A DNA stretch of 64,000 nucleotides, from assembly GCA_963969365.1 (NCBI GenBank), contig OZ017756.1, positions 372,001 through 436,000 on the forward strand, given 5' to 3'. The position numbers and the translations under genes were made by a program. The notes beneath the pieces are model-generated. The model searched no databases and was not told where the DNA came from. It saw only the letters and a list, made by a program, of their open reading frames with translations. Shown in pieces: positions 44,201 to 54,536 of this stretch (within the stretch, counting starts at the first letter, position 1; the number at the start of each line of letters is the position of its first letter). The DNA is from Asterochloris sp. CNOR1. Its lineage: Eukaryota > Chlorophyta > Trebouxiophyceae > Trebouxiales > Trebouxiaceae.

Positions 44201-47200
44201 AAGCGCAGCCAGGTGAGGATGGCTGTCAGGGACTCCTCAAAGTCGCTTTTGCCCACTACACTCTCCAGCAGGCCCTGCACACAGCAGGAGCATGGCAGAT
44301 CAGTCTGTGCTGTGCAATCGCCTGCACTTTGCCCTGCTTTTGGCGAATTGAGACGACCACAACAGTAACGGGGCGTGCTCATGTCAAATCTGTCCCGCAG
44401 CAGCAACTGTCAGCTCCCTAGCATTCTCTGGCCCTGAGGCAGTCACTGTGAGTCTTGAGGATACGCTTGCTGGGTTCCATGAGGGCCTTGGAGCAGCAGA
44501 CCAAACAGCGGGGAAGCTCCATATGCCCCTGTCAGATCTGCTTTGGCCAGCTAGAGCGCCAACTGCAATTAATTAACAGCGGGCAGTCATGACTGGGGCA
44601 GCCCGAGGTGGCTCACATGTGCAATGGAGAATCTGTGCATGAGCGAGCGCTCTGCCTTGCTCTCCTGGGCAACAATGTCGGCAATCATCTGCTGCGCCAC
44701 TGTACTGCCCACCCTGCAGGACGCGAAGGAATGTCAGGTATACTGGTACTGGCACATCATGCTGTTGTTTTTCAAGCGGGCCAGGGTGCAGTCAGGCAGA
44801 GCTGTGGCTGTGCAGTGAGCTTCATTGGATGGGGGACCGAGCTGATGCAACATGTACTGTACACTTGGGTGAACCTGTGGGTTCAGTGCCATGCACTTCA
44901 TTGGTATGCTGGTCCAGGCTTGGTCCTGGCGCAGGAGCTGTCTCTGGGAGGCAACCTAAGCGCAGTGCCAGCGCCCTGGCTACGGTGACGCTCATGGCCA
45001 GAGTTGCTTGTAGATAACACAGCCTCTGCACTACCCTCCCCTCTTTGTGTGCAAGTTAGATGTTGCTTGAGCATTGCCTTGTTGAACGCGTGGGGAGGCT
45101 TCTTACCCGCCTGTTCCCAGCCCACCCAGAGGCCTGACCAGGCAGTCTGTGGGACGCTCCGACCTCTGCACAGGCTGGGGCTCCACTGGCAGTGTCACAC
45201 TAGCAGCCTCTTCTGCAGCCTGATCGCTGGGTGCTGCTGTTGGCTCCACTGGTGGTGCAGCTGCAGTGCCTCTGGCCACCTGCAGGCAAGGAGGGTTCAT
45301 TCGTTGCAGCTTCATCGGGCCAAGATAACCTCAGTCATCATATTTCTGCGGGCCGCATGTATGCATTGCAACAGGCTGCTGCACGAGGGGCATAGCACAG
45401 ACCTGACTGGTTGCCCGACACAGGGACAACCAGATATACACCCCCGAGAACCTAAGTAGACCTGTGAAGGTGGATTCACAGCCTTCCTGGCCATGGCAGA
45501 GCAGGCAGGCAGCTCTGAGCACCATAAGGCAGCCCAGCCCTCTGCAACTGACAAAGAAGTTCAGCCCTATGCATGGGCGGGCAGTCTCTGTGGGTCATCT
45601 CTGGGCCTCAAAGAAGAGCCCACCTCTCTGCAGCTGACATAGAAGTCCAGCTGCTTGGTGCCCCGCGTCTGGCTGCTGACCCACTGCCCACTGCCGGTAC
45701 GCAGCACAAATGCCACGCCACCCTGCTGCAGCACCCCCTCCAGGGGCACCTGGACAGTGCACGCCCTGACGCTGCGGGTGCTGCCCAGCTGCACGATGTC
45801 CATGGACTCGAAGGGGGTCTGCCAGGCGCCTCCGCCTGCATCAGGGCAGGCGCATACTTGAGATGCTGCTGCCAACGGGTGTGCACCTCTGCCCTGCCTA
45901 TCCTGCATAGCCTCAGAGGAGGTCTGCCGGGCACCTCCGCCTGCGTCCAGGGCAACCCAGACTTGCAGTTCTGCACAGGACAGGGGACTCCTACAGGGGT
46001 ATTACTTCTGATATTTGCAAGAGAAGGGAGGCTGGCGAGCACCCCTGCCTGCTCAAGGGTCCGAACCTGCATCTCTGGAATTGTCAGGGTCTGTCCGCCA
46101 ACCACCAGGAATGTTCTGCCAGGTGCCGCCCTGCCGGGGGGCGCAGGCCCAGTGCAGCACCAGCCCGTCCAAGGCTCCGTCGCTGAAGTCCTCAACGACG
46201 GCAATGGTGATGGCTGCACATGGGCGCCCGTTCTCCCAGAGGGTGGTCATGTGGGCGGCAAGGGACCCTCGCACCGGCGTCAGACGGAAGCTGCTGGTGA
46301 CGGACCTCACCTGCAGCGGGCACAAGGTCGGCAGGCTCAGGCTTGAGTGAGGTGGCTGTGACTTAGGGGCAAACGGACCTCAGCTGTAGCAGGTACGCAA
46401 TCTGAGGCTTGCATTCGCAGGGGAAAGCATGGGTAGCCGGTGCGCCCAGCATTTGTGTGTGGCAGAGCTGCAAACAACAGGCCTTAATAGGGTATGCAGG
46501 CTGGGTTTCCAGGGGAGGGCTGGGAGTTGCGGGCTGCCTAGGAGCCTCGCACTGGCGTCAGACTATCTAAGACTATCAAACCTCAGATTGACACGGAGCA
46601 GCAAGATTTCTGGGAGATGACTGCGCTGGCTGCAGCTGCCTATACATTGTCTCGGGGAAGAGGCGCAAGCAGGCCATTCAGCAAGGCTGCCCAGGAAGGC
46701 AGTTTTTCTCTGAACCCAGCTGCTCTGCAGGCACTGCTCTGCTTCCCTCCGCAAAGACACCAAAAGCAAGCAGCGCCCCTGCCACGCAACGATGGCAGAG
46801 CTCACTGCATGTGCGCCCAAGCGTCATAAAAGACGCCTGTGACTGTCAAAGGCTCCGCAGGGAGCTGTTGCGCTCCCGACTTGGTCACCATGGTACGAAA
46901 GCATAACCAGCACTGTGCAAGCTACCGACTGGCTCCTCCTGCGCCCTGCTGAGGCTGCCCTGCTCATGTGCAGCTCTACTGGCTGCCCAGCTGTCTCCCA
47001 CATACCCATGGCCGTGTCTCCTGTAAGAAAAGCTTTGCCAGAACAGGGAAGAGTCTCACCTTTTCCTCCTGTGGCCTGTGAGGCTGCCCTGCTGGCTGCC
47101 TACCTGTGTCTCATTTCACCACAGATGGGCCTGCTTTGTAAAAAGCTCTTGAGATAAGCAATGTTTGGACAGGGAAAAGGACTCACCGGCTCCTCCTGTG

Positions 47201-50200
47201 CCCCGTTGAGGCTGCCCTGCTGGTGTGCTGCCCTGCTGGCTGCCCAGCCCAGCCACTGCTGCAGGCGTTCCTCGGCTGCACTGTGCAGGTCTGCCCCACT
47301 GACCTCACGATCTGAGCCCTGCACACCAAAGTCAAGACTTCACATGAGCTTACAATCAGCTGACAACGCACCAGCAAAGGTGTGGTTCTGCCTCACTGAG
47401 CTCTCTGTCAAAGCCCTGCACACCAAAGACCATACTGGTCAAAGCAGATTTGGTCCAATGACCTCAGGTGTTTATTCCTAGGTGCAAATTAGGACACCTG
47501 CCTGCGCCAACAGTCCTGCATCGGACTCAGCAGCGATGTGATCAACCAATTTTGTTGTCAGAGACCTGCAGGCCCGCAAGTGCTGCCCACATCTATAGCA
47601 GTTGGTGCCTTGCTGCAGTGCTGACTGGTCAACAAGCTGGACCCGCGTGCCGGTGCCAGGGGGCATGTTGTGCAGATACATGCATCCATGCTCGCGGCTG
47701 CATTGAGCTGGGTTGCCCCACCTTGAGCATGCTAGCTGCCTGCTTGGCCGTCTTTACAGCTGCAGCAGCTCGGCTGTCCAGCTTGCGCAGCTTCTGACTG
47801 GCTTCTTCAACTGCTCTGCGGCAAGCGTTGAACACTTGATAAAAGACAGGCAACAAATCTGCAGCAAGGCTTACAAGTTGCCACAGCTATCTGTGCACCG
47901 TCTGACAGGCAACAAGTTGCGCTGCAGCATGGCAGCGCACCACTCATGGTGTGTCCCACTCACAGATAGCCCTCTGGCAGATGGAATGCTAACGGCGACA
48001 GCTGAGGCCAGCCCATGATGGCCTGTTGTTGGATGGCAATGCTACCCCTGCCCCAAACAGCTAGCCGGAGTCATCATGGTGCAAGGCAGACCTGGACAGG
48101 CGGTCTGCCTCCTGTCTCTTTTGGCTGGCAGCCTTTACAGCTTCCTGTGCAGCTTCCTGGAGCCTGTCGGCCCCCTCGAGGGCAGCTCGCGCATCTGCTG
48201 CGGCCTGCTCATCATCTGTGATGTCCTGCATGCCACGAGTCTGTCCACAATTTGCCCTATGTTGTTTCCAAGCAGATATGCTGCAGAGGTGCTTTGCAGG
48301 CAAAGCATCAGCCACTCAGCTTACTGCACTGAATGGCAGCAGCACTTGATTGCTGAATTTCAATGTGGTCTGGGTCACCAGCTTTGTAGATTGCAGGCCA
48401 GAGATGTTGTGTATGGAGCGCTGCATGAACTCACCAGACTTGAGAGCACCACTGACGTCCTGCTCTGAAGTGCCCTGCTGCCAGTGTCATCAGCAGCTTC
48501 CCAGCTCACTTCTCGTCTGCACAATGCAGGCACGTCGAAACCTTGCTTACTGCCACTGAGCAACCTGCCAGGCCAGACCCGCACAGTACGGGAGCTCTGA
48601 GCAGCTCCATGCAGTCATGACGGCCGTTGTGCGATAGCATACATCAGGCACACGCAGCCACCAACAGCAACATAGCTGAGACGCACCTAGCACCGGGCAC
48701 CCCGTTCTCTGAAGGTGGTTGCCTTTCCTGCTGGCTGCCTGCTCCCAGCGCTGCCTGAGCCTACAACTTACTTCAGCCTCAGTCCAGCTTGGATGAAAAC
48801 ATCCTGCCAAGCAACTGTCCTATCCAGGATCCAAATGGTTGCTACTTTGGTTGCTACTTTAGGCCAGACAGCTAATTGACAACATGGCCCGTGCGCTGAG
48901 GGCTTCTGATGCGTCCCAGCCCTTGACGTTCCCACAACAGACTGTCCTGCCACGCAATCTTGTGTTCAATGCCGCTGCAAGCGAACGGGCATCCCTGACA
49001 CCAGCTGGGCTGAGGCTGCAGAGAGCCTGATGGCAAATTGCTGGGCTGGCAGCAAGGCAATTTCTGCTTCCCTTCCCCTCATGCGAGTTGCCACCATAAC
49101 GCTGTGTGCACTTCCAACCTTCTCCCCAGATCCTGATGCCTGCAGGCGCTGTCACACCCTGATACTTGCCAAACATTGTTCCAGCAACCACAAAAAGGCT
49201 GCCAATGTACAGCGCCCCCAACAGGCACACTTGCAGCACCAGTCATCCTTTTGATGCGGCTGCCACCCTGCTGTGAGTGCAAGCGCTCGCTCACCTTTTC
49301 CAGACCCAGGGTGAGGTCTTTGCCTTGCGGCCCAGTCACCCACTCCGGCTGCTTCCCTGACGGCCTCTTCACCACGAACGCCAGGCTGCCATTGTACAGC
49401 ACTCCCTCCAGGGGCACTTGCAGCACCACTGCCTGGCAGGTCAGGCCAGAGGCAGGGTGTGCTGCTGAGGCTGGCGTGTATGACCCCAGTGGCGTCTGCC
49501 ATGCCCTGCCTGCAGGGCACAGAGCTGTCCAGCCTCAGCGAGGACTGGCCTGCAGCCTAGCTGCACATGCCAGCTTATCTGGCTGCAGACACAGACCGAA
49601 GGGGAGCAGCATGCTGATTGCCACATGCTGCAGGCAACATGCACCAGGGAACCTCTGAAATGGCGTGGCATTGTTGCCCTTTCAGTGCTTGCACCAAAGC
49701 AAGCACACCACCCTGGGCGACAGCTGTGCGGCTTGGCATGCACGCCTCAAGCAACTGAGCAAAAGACGGGCAAGCAAAGCATTGCCACTGAGAACTTTTT
49801 GCCTTTACAACTGGGTGCGACCCCTGTTTCCCTTGCTTGCAGGTGCCAGCTCAGCCCGCAGTATCTCGCACCTGCATCCTTTGACTCAGCTGGTATGGTG
49901 TGCCAGCCAGGGGGTGGAGGTTCCCAGTAGCGCCCATTCTGTCGCGTGCAGCCCCAGTGCAGCGCGGCTTTCTGCAGCAGTCAAGATGTGTGAGACCGCG
50001 GGCCACCGGTGGTCCTCAATGGCTCTTGACCTGAAACCTGGTAAAATCTTTGTGCTCATCAAGCATAGCTCTGTCGAACGGAACTCTGGCTAGAGAATGC
50101 AGTGAGAGCCAAAAGCTGCCTGGAAATTCTCCCTGGATGAGGAGCACATGCCGAAGCTTGGGGGTGGCAAGGTATTCTAACCACAAGTGATCCAGGGCAG

Positions 50201-51592
50201 GGACACACCTGAAGCTCCCCAAGCGCCAGCCCATCGCTTGCAGCAATGGCTACAACTGCATACTGCCGGTTCTCGACTCGCACAGCCGCAATCTGAGCAA
50301 TCAGCCAGGCCTCCCCAAGGCTGGGTAGCTCAAAGGTCTGCTTCTCCACCACCTGCAGGGCGACTTGCACCTTCAAGGGGTCCCTTCACAGCAGTGACAT
50401 CCCAGGCCAGAACAGAGCCACCTGGTCTGCAGCAGTCTACTCCACGGCCGTCTGGTCGGTCTGCAATAGCCTGCAGAGGCGCCGTACTGCCCATGGTTCC
50501 AAGGCTGCTCCTTGCACAGCATCAGCTTATGTGTTTGGCCGGCACAGGGTTGCCATGTCTATTGCCTGCAGAGGATGTGCATGCTCGCCTGCACATGTAT
50601 CCTGCACTGGTGCACAGCATGCTCTGCAACAGCAAGCCGCTTAGCCCCTGAGATGGTCCACAACAGCCTGCAGAAGCTCCTTGTGGCTTTGACCCTGAGT
50701 CTGCTTGGGTGCAGCACATTGGGGAGTGCTCAGCGTGCATACAGGGCTGCAGCACAGCAGGTGGCTGAGGTCTGGACATTCAGGGTCGAGCGTGCTCTGG
50801 TTGTGAAGTGTTTCGCGTTGCCCTGGGGACTCCACTGCTGTCAGACCCCCTGCTAGTGAGGCTGCCGCTTGCCTGAAAGCTGTCAGCACCAGGGTGCTCA
50901 TTCAGCCAAGCGTCCAGCCTGCTGGCAGCCAACTCCTCCAGATCTGTGGGCTCCACTTCCCCCTGCCTGCCGGTCAGCAGCGCTGCAGAGCTTCTTGCGC
51001 TTTGCAGGGCGGAGGCTGCTGAGGTCGCCAGCTGGCTGGCTTGCTGCTCGGCATCTGCAGCATCTCTGCAGCAGAGGGCAGGGGAGCCGGTGCGGGTGAG
51101 GGGCAGTGCAGGGGAGAGCGACAGATGCAGGCAGAAGCACAGCAACTGCGACTTCAAGGCAGCGCAGGGCAAGAGGTGCAGCGCAGGTGAAGGCGGCACA
51201 TCTGGCAGTGGTTCAGCAGCTCTAGTCTGCCAGCTTGCAGCCCGGCCATGGGGGCATGCGGCGAGCTGGAGTGCAGGGCGAAACTGCAGGTGTGGAGTCA
51301 TGGGACCACTTTTGGTAGTAGAGATCCAGCTGCAGTGGAGTGGGAACGGCCAGCCAGAGCAGGACTTGACAGGTCACTGCTGGTCTCCAGGTAGAGAACA
51401 CCGCCCCCACGCTTCATTGATCATTTCAGCTTTTCATACAGCCTCTACAGACTTGGCCCACTTGGTAGCAGCGTCCGCCTGCCCCTGCAGCTGTGCAGCC
51501 TGCTCCTCTGCCGCCTCTGCCTCAGACACCAATGCGTATGCCTCTTCCAGCGCATGCTGGGCCTGTTCCTTTATGCTGCTCCATGCCTGCAT
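35204..51592 (-). CDS. GWD1: Alpha-glucan water dikinase with two CBM45 modules
   Basis: Plastid starch-phosphorylating enzyme: moves the beta-phosphate of ATP to glucosyl units of starch through a phosphohistidine, opening granules for breakdown. From the N-terminus: Ala-rich coiled segment (51440-51592), helix with DLEELAASRLDAWL (about 50900), CBM45 copy 1 (50350 to 49300; LPSLGEAWLIAQIAAVRVE, ALHWGCTRQNGRYW, VLYNGSLAFVVKR), Ala-rich coiled segments (48215-47725), CBM45 copy 2 (46310 to 45625; LVLHWACAPRQGGTWQNIPG), then the conserved body: ERSLMHRFSIAH (44640), WNRNYNVKPREIS (44150), GGQGDLGQRIRDEILV (43800), EEWHQKLHNNTSPDDVVICE (43020), GSWQVIS-like LSSWQVISAG (39970), phosphohistidine domain PDVLCHAAVRARN (39200; the His of VLSHVSVRARN), nucleotide domain VWASKWNERA (37250), YCRSDSNGEDLEG (about 36080), and end QDIEGVLTADGEVVVVQTRP. 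All key elements are present. The start is not settled: an ATG lies at 51592 but looks unlike a transit peptide, so a further 5' exon is possible. Many introns carry exon-edge ghosts. Confidence 0.95.
35503..35539. repeat. Two copies of an 18-bp string, 19-bp period
   Basis: GGCTGGACCAGAGCTGAC at 35503 and 35522, in a GWD intron next to the last exon. Confidence 0.9.
36640..36786 (-). repeat. Four tandem splice acceptors, 37-bp period, in GWD
   Basis: On the minus strand the exon reading GNKDEVYIELVVGLGEALVG starts after CTGCTCGCAG, then GGAACAAAGATGAGGTATAC. Upstream in the intron the unit recurs at 37, 37 and 36 bp with AGs kept: GGAACAAAGTCGAGATGTAC, GGAACAAAGACGACGTGTAC and GGGAAAAAGACAAGACTTAC. 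On the plus strand CAGGCAC recurs at 36667, 36704, 36741 and 36777. Confidence 0.93.
39994..40164 (-). repeat. GWD exon start with an 88 percent identical intronic copy
   Basis: 39994-40060 and 40098-40164 (period 104) differ at about 8 of 67 bases. The first copy holds the start of the exon reading VLSIVDPLLREAGGL and its acceptor. The second keeps an AG acceptor but has an in-frame stop. Confidence 0.93.
40561..40915 (-). repeat. Ghost of a GWD exon start, 302 bp away
   Basis: CTCCTGGCCATCAGCAGTGC (40579) recurs as CTCCTGGCCATCAGAAGTGC near 40881, each followed by CGCAGCTGCCTGCA- or CTGCAGCTGCCTGCA-like acceptor sequence. Confidence 0.78.
41078..41245 (-). repeat. Ghost of a GWD exon end, about 112 bp away
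   Basis: The exon end reading GSNQELVLAFRDLQ (plus strand GATCCCTGAAAGCCAGCACC, 41192) has a decayed copy at about 41080 (CGTCCCTGAGAGCCGGCACC), followed in both by a GCTGCC..GGACAGGCAGGC block. Confidence 0.78.
43249..43308 (-). ncRNA. Near-perfect 23-bp hairpin in a GWD intron
   Basis: Arms 43249-43271 and 43286-43308 are complementary at 22 of 23 positions with a 14-nt loop. The single mismatch is A/C on the plus strand but would be a U-G wobble in the minus-strand transcript, so the hairpin is fully paired in the GWD pre-mRNA. The size resembles a short pre-miRNA or mirtron-like hairpin. Production of small RNA is not shown. Confidence 0.4.
43529..43825 (-). repeat. Weak ghost of the GWD exon reading RIRDEILVVQSKNNAK
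   Basis: TGCACAACCAGAATTTCATC (about 43780) and TGCAGAACCAGGACCTTGTG (about 43540) begin two stretches with roughly two-thirds identity over 48 bp. Confidence 0.5.
45541..45655 (-). repeat. Duplicated exon end in CBM45 copy 2
   Basis: CTGCAGCTGACATAGAAGTC (45628) lies at the end of the exon reading DFYVSCRE. A copy CTGCAACTGACAAAGAAGTT lies at 45542, 86 bp downstream in gene direction. Confidence 0.8.
45815..45960 (-). repeat. Duplicated exon start (GGGAWQTPFES) in GWD
   Basis: GTCTGCCAGGCGCCTCCGCC (45818) and GTCTGCCGGGCACCTCCGCC (45922) are 105 bp apart. The second lies in the intron before the exon. Confidence 0.8.
46930..47250 (-). repeat. Three copies of a GWD exon end with donors, 128-bp period
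   Basis: GAGGCTGCCCTGCT occurs at 46951, 47080 and 47208. The rightmost copy is the exon reading HQQGSLNGAQEEP with donor GTGAGTCC (minus). The middle copy keeps a good donor, GTGAGACT. The leftmost has lost it. Confidence 0.82.
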
Positions 51593-51974
51593 TTGGTTTG
51601 TGCTCAACTAGTCAGAAGAGAACGCTGGACTCCAATGCTTGCTTCTAGGCCCTGCATCATGCTGCGCTCTGCAGGCCCACCTGCTCTGCTTCAGGAGCAG
51701 AGGTTGCATGAGGCCTCACAGAACACCTTCGTTGGATGCCTGCAGAAGTTGAATGAGTGCTTGTTCTGCTTGGTCCTCATGATGTTCTTTCTCCCAAGGA
51801 CTCAGATGGCACCTTTCAGCTGAGGAAGGGGTCGAGGAGACCCAAGCCCGGGCGGCAACCTCCTGCCACTCAGCTGTCCCAGTCTCCCAACACCAGATCG
51901 GTGCAACTTGGCATCCATTACACCGGGCAGATGCATTGCCTCGGATGCGACTTGCCTTCTTGCAAACCTTGCCA
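51593..51974. promoter_or_regulatory. Shared upstream region of GWD and MPP6
   Basis: The two genes diverge from about 382 bp. If GWD has another 5' exon, it overlaps this stretch. No TATA box stands out. The minus strand is open from 52315 to 51716, but that frame is antisense to MPP6. Confidence 0.4.
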
Positions 51975-52529
51975 ATGTCCAAGCGCGATGTTGATGGCAC
52001 TGTCAAGAAGCCCTTGCTTAGCTCACGTATCTCCAGTATGAAGTTCATGCAACGAAGAGCAGCCACACAGCCGGTGGCAACAGAGGCCCCTGCTGAGGTA
52101 GCATGACTGCCTGCAGAAACATCTTTGGCAGAGAAAGAGGTCCATGCTACTCTGCAGTCCACAGAAAAGGACCAGACGGAGTGGGCCAGCCCAGCTACCA
52201 GCCCAGCCTCATGCCGCGTGATTGTGGAGGGGGACCCCCCGCCAAGCGCACCATTTGGGCAGATGTCGTTTGGAAATTTCAACCCAGCAACAGAGAAGAT
52301 GCATGTAAGGAGCATTCTTCAGCTGCTACACTCAATGGCTGCACAAGCTGCAGCTGAACCACTAGGGCTAGCCGCGATGCTGCAGGCTGAAGCTGAACAG
52401 CGTCATGCAGCTGCCAAGGGGGGTTTGTCGACTGCCAAGAGGGAGCAGCTGCAAAACAGCTCTGCAGGGACCGCGGGCATCTCACAGGATGTGGCAAAGC
52501 AGAAGAGGTGCAAGCCAGAAGGTACATGA
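51975..52529 (+). CDS. MPHOSPH6: MPP6 (MPHOSPH6) nuclear exosome cofactor
   Basis: Small RNA-binding cofactor of the nuclear RNA exosome, which in other eukaryotes helps link the exosome to the MTR4 helicase for 3' processing such as that of 5.8S rRNA. Exon 1 is 51975-52097 and starts MSKRDVDGTVKK, followed by MKFMQRRAA; exon 2 is 52158-52529 with VIVEGDPPPSAPFGQMSFGN, then FNPATEKM. These are the two signature blocks (MSKRE..MKFMQR and VEGDPHP..GRMSF..FNP). The total of 164 residues is close to the usual 160. A TGA at 52104 would break a continuous frame; a 60-bp intron (52098-52157, GTAGCA to CTCTGCAG) in phase 0 removes it. The tail has basic KQKRCKPE, a likely nuclear signal. The last exon might splice once more at 52521 (AAG|GTACAT). 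The gene diverges from GWD and converges on B9D1. Confidence 0.85.
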
Positions 52530-52655
52530 GCCCTGCCACCCAGCCACCCCGCTTTGTTCCTCTGTTTTGTTGATGGACCACTCCTGTGAATGCTGTGGAC
52601 TGCTAGAGCTGCTTGATGTTGTTGGAGCCACCCCCTGCCAGCTGAGACCCGTCGC

Positions 52656-52660
52656 TGTAA
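52656..52660 (+). terminator. Possible TGTAA polyadenylation signal of MPP6
   Basis: TGTAA lies about 127 bases past the MPP6 stop, in the interval before the 3' end of B9D1. Short match, weak support. Confidence 0.3.
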
Positions 52661-52932
52661 CCAAAGAGCTCCATGTCCTGCATGACAGTGCACCATCTAG
52701 TCTGGTATAAGCCCCAGGCATGCAGTGCATGGCAAGGCCAGCAGCAAGCACACAGCGCAGAAGCAAGAGCTCTGAGGGCGTGTGAGCACACGGGGCCCGC
52801 AAATATCTCCTTAGTGCAAGACGATGGATCCTTCAGGGGAGTTCAGCTGAGCGGCAGTAACCCAGTGCAAAGCTCAGGGACTCTTGAGGGGAGTCGAGCA
52901 ATGCAGGGCAGCACCACGAGTATTGGGAGCTT

Positions 52933-54196
52933 TCACGTGCGCAGGGCAGCCACCCTTGCCTTAGTCATGATGTTCAGCTGCACAAGCACGTGCCCGCCTC
53001 CGCTGACTTTGGTCACTGCAGAAAGCAGCAGCTCACATCAGTAGCTGTGAGCAGCTCGTGCTTGACAGGGGCAGCTGTCTTCTTGACACTGGACACCCAC
53101 CATCGCGCCCCTCGCTGCGACTAGGGAACTTGTAGTCTGCAAACTCGGCTGGCATGCCAGTCAGCCAGCCTGCCACGCTCTGCAGCACAGTGGCTGACCG
53201 GGGTCTGAACAGGAGGATTTTCAAGGTGTACCTGCAGCAGCAGCAGCTAGCATCCTGGATGTAGTGCCACCTGGTAGCAGTGGCAGGCTAGAGGGAGCGC
53301 TGGTTGAGCAGCAGATACATGCTGGGGGTCATGCAAGCAGAGAGCAGGCACCAAAGCCTGCTGCACATGTGGACGGCCATGCAGCAGCCAACGATGGGGT
53401 CCATGCTCCTATGTCGCCGATGCTGAGGGCTGCCGCAGGTCTGTACAGATCCTGAATACCTTTCTCACCTGGGACTGCCTGCCGAGTTAGACAGGGCCCT
53501 GTAGGTACAGCTTCACAAAACTGGCACCCTTCTGGCTTGCTCACCTGCCTGCACATGTGGGGATGTGGGTGCAGCCGTAGCCCTTCACCACGTCCCTGCC
53601 AAAGACATCGCTGCCATACACGCAGACCACCAGCTGGGGCCATCCAAAGGCATTTGTGCTTTTGTATGTTACATCCAGGGGGAAGTTCCAAATCAAGGCC
53701 TGTCCTGCAGGCAAGGCGGGGCTGCACATGAGCTGCTTGTGCAGCAGCAGCTGTACAAATCAAGGCCAGAGATTGCTGTGCCGCTGCTGGAAGTGCTGCA
53801 TCTCTGCATCACAGCTTAGTGCCGCGCTGTGCTGCATCATTGACAGAACAGCTGACACTTCAGCGACACAATTTGAGGGAGTAGCTGTGCTGCACCGGCT
53901 GCTGCAAAAGCTGTCTCTGGAGGCACAGGAGGAGGCTGAGCATCTCAGCGCAAGCGCCTACCGCGGGAGCGCCTCGCGATCTGTGTGAGGCCCTCCCCCA
54001 TGCCATCGAGCTTCGTCCAGTCCTCACCATGCAGGATATGAAACTTGCAGTAAGCTGTTGCGCCGCCAGGCACCTGCAGGCACAGGGCAACAAGATCAAT
54101 GCCAGGTCTGTCTGTAAAAGGCGGCAACGTTGTTACCTGGGCAGATTCCAGCTGCCCGGTTGCCATCATGGTGAAGCAGCTCACATTGCTGTCCAT
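52933..54196 (-). CDS. B9D1: B9 domain-containing protein 1 (ciliary transition zone)
   Basis: Component of the MKS/B9 complex that forms the gate at the ciliary base. Exons on the minus strand: 54137-54196, 53962-54073, 53545-53704, 53101-53231, 52933-53015. They sum to 546 bases, join in phase and give 181 residues, near the family size. The start ATG at 54196 gives [20 protein letters not shown], matching the usual VNGQVESAQ opening. Then come [19 protein letters not shown] (YCKYCFVYGQDW in animals), [20 protein letters not shown] with [20 protein letters not shown] (highly conserved core), [18 protein letters not shown] and [20 protein letters not shown]. The whole protein is the B9 (C2-like) domain. 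It shares a 340-bp upstream region with the SEC14-like gene. No damage is visible, so a functional cilium or flagellum in some life stage is implied. Confidence 0.96.
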
Positions 54197-54536
54197 GGCA
54201 ATCACGGGCTGATGCGGGCACCTGGTACCCGGATCAGGTAGGTCTTTGAACCCTCAGCACAATCCTGGACACGTGCTTTTTGGGCAGCTCAGCAGCCGTT
54301 TCGGACTCGCTAAACAATTCGACACTGCAGGATGAGTTGCTCGACCCAAGTGGGCCAATCTTCAGAACTCTGACACAGTGGCACGGCTCTGCCGGTGAGC
54401 AAGGCCAGACAGTGACGCCGGAAGCAACACCCCTGGCACATCTGTGCGGAAGCTGTCCCGTTACTGCTGCTTTTTATCTGTTGTGGCCTTCTTCATTTGT
54501 CACAGCAGCACTGCCTGCAGGCTTGCTGCGCCCAGC
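54197..54536. promoter_or_regulatory. Short divergent promoter region, B9D1 and SEC14-like
   Basis: 340 bp between the two start codons. It contains an ACACGTGC (G-box/E-box-like) near 54270. An in-frame ATG at 54444 could extend the SEC14 protein by 31 residues with a hydrophobic start (CCFLSVVAFFICHSSTACRL), which would narrow this region. Confidence 0.4.

Noticed and set aside
52038-52160. In-frame TGA within the MPP6 reading frame, suggesting a pseudogene or selenocysteine
   Set aside because: A phase-0, 60-bp GT-AG intron (52098-52157) removes it and keeps both signature blocks in frame.
51716-52315. 199-codon open frame on the minus strand
   Set aside because: It is antisense to the recognisable MPP6 protein and shows no motif of its own.
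53264-53830. Plus-strand open frames overlapping B9D1
   Set aside because: They coincide with B9D1 exons and introns on the opposite strand and have no motif.
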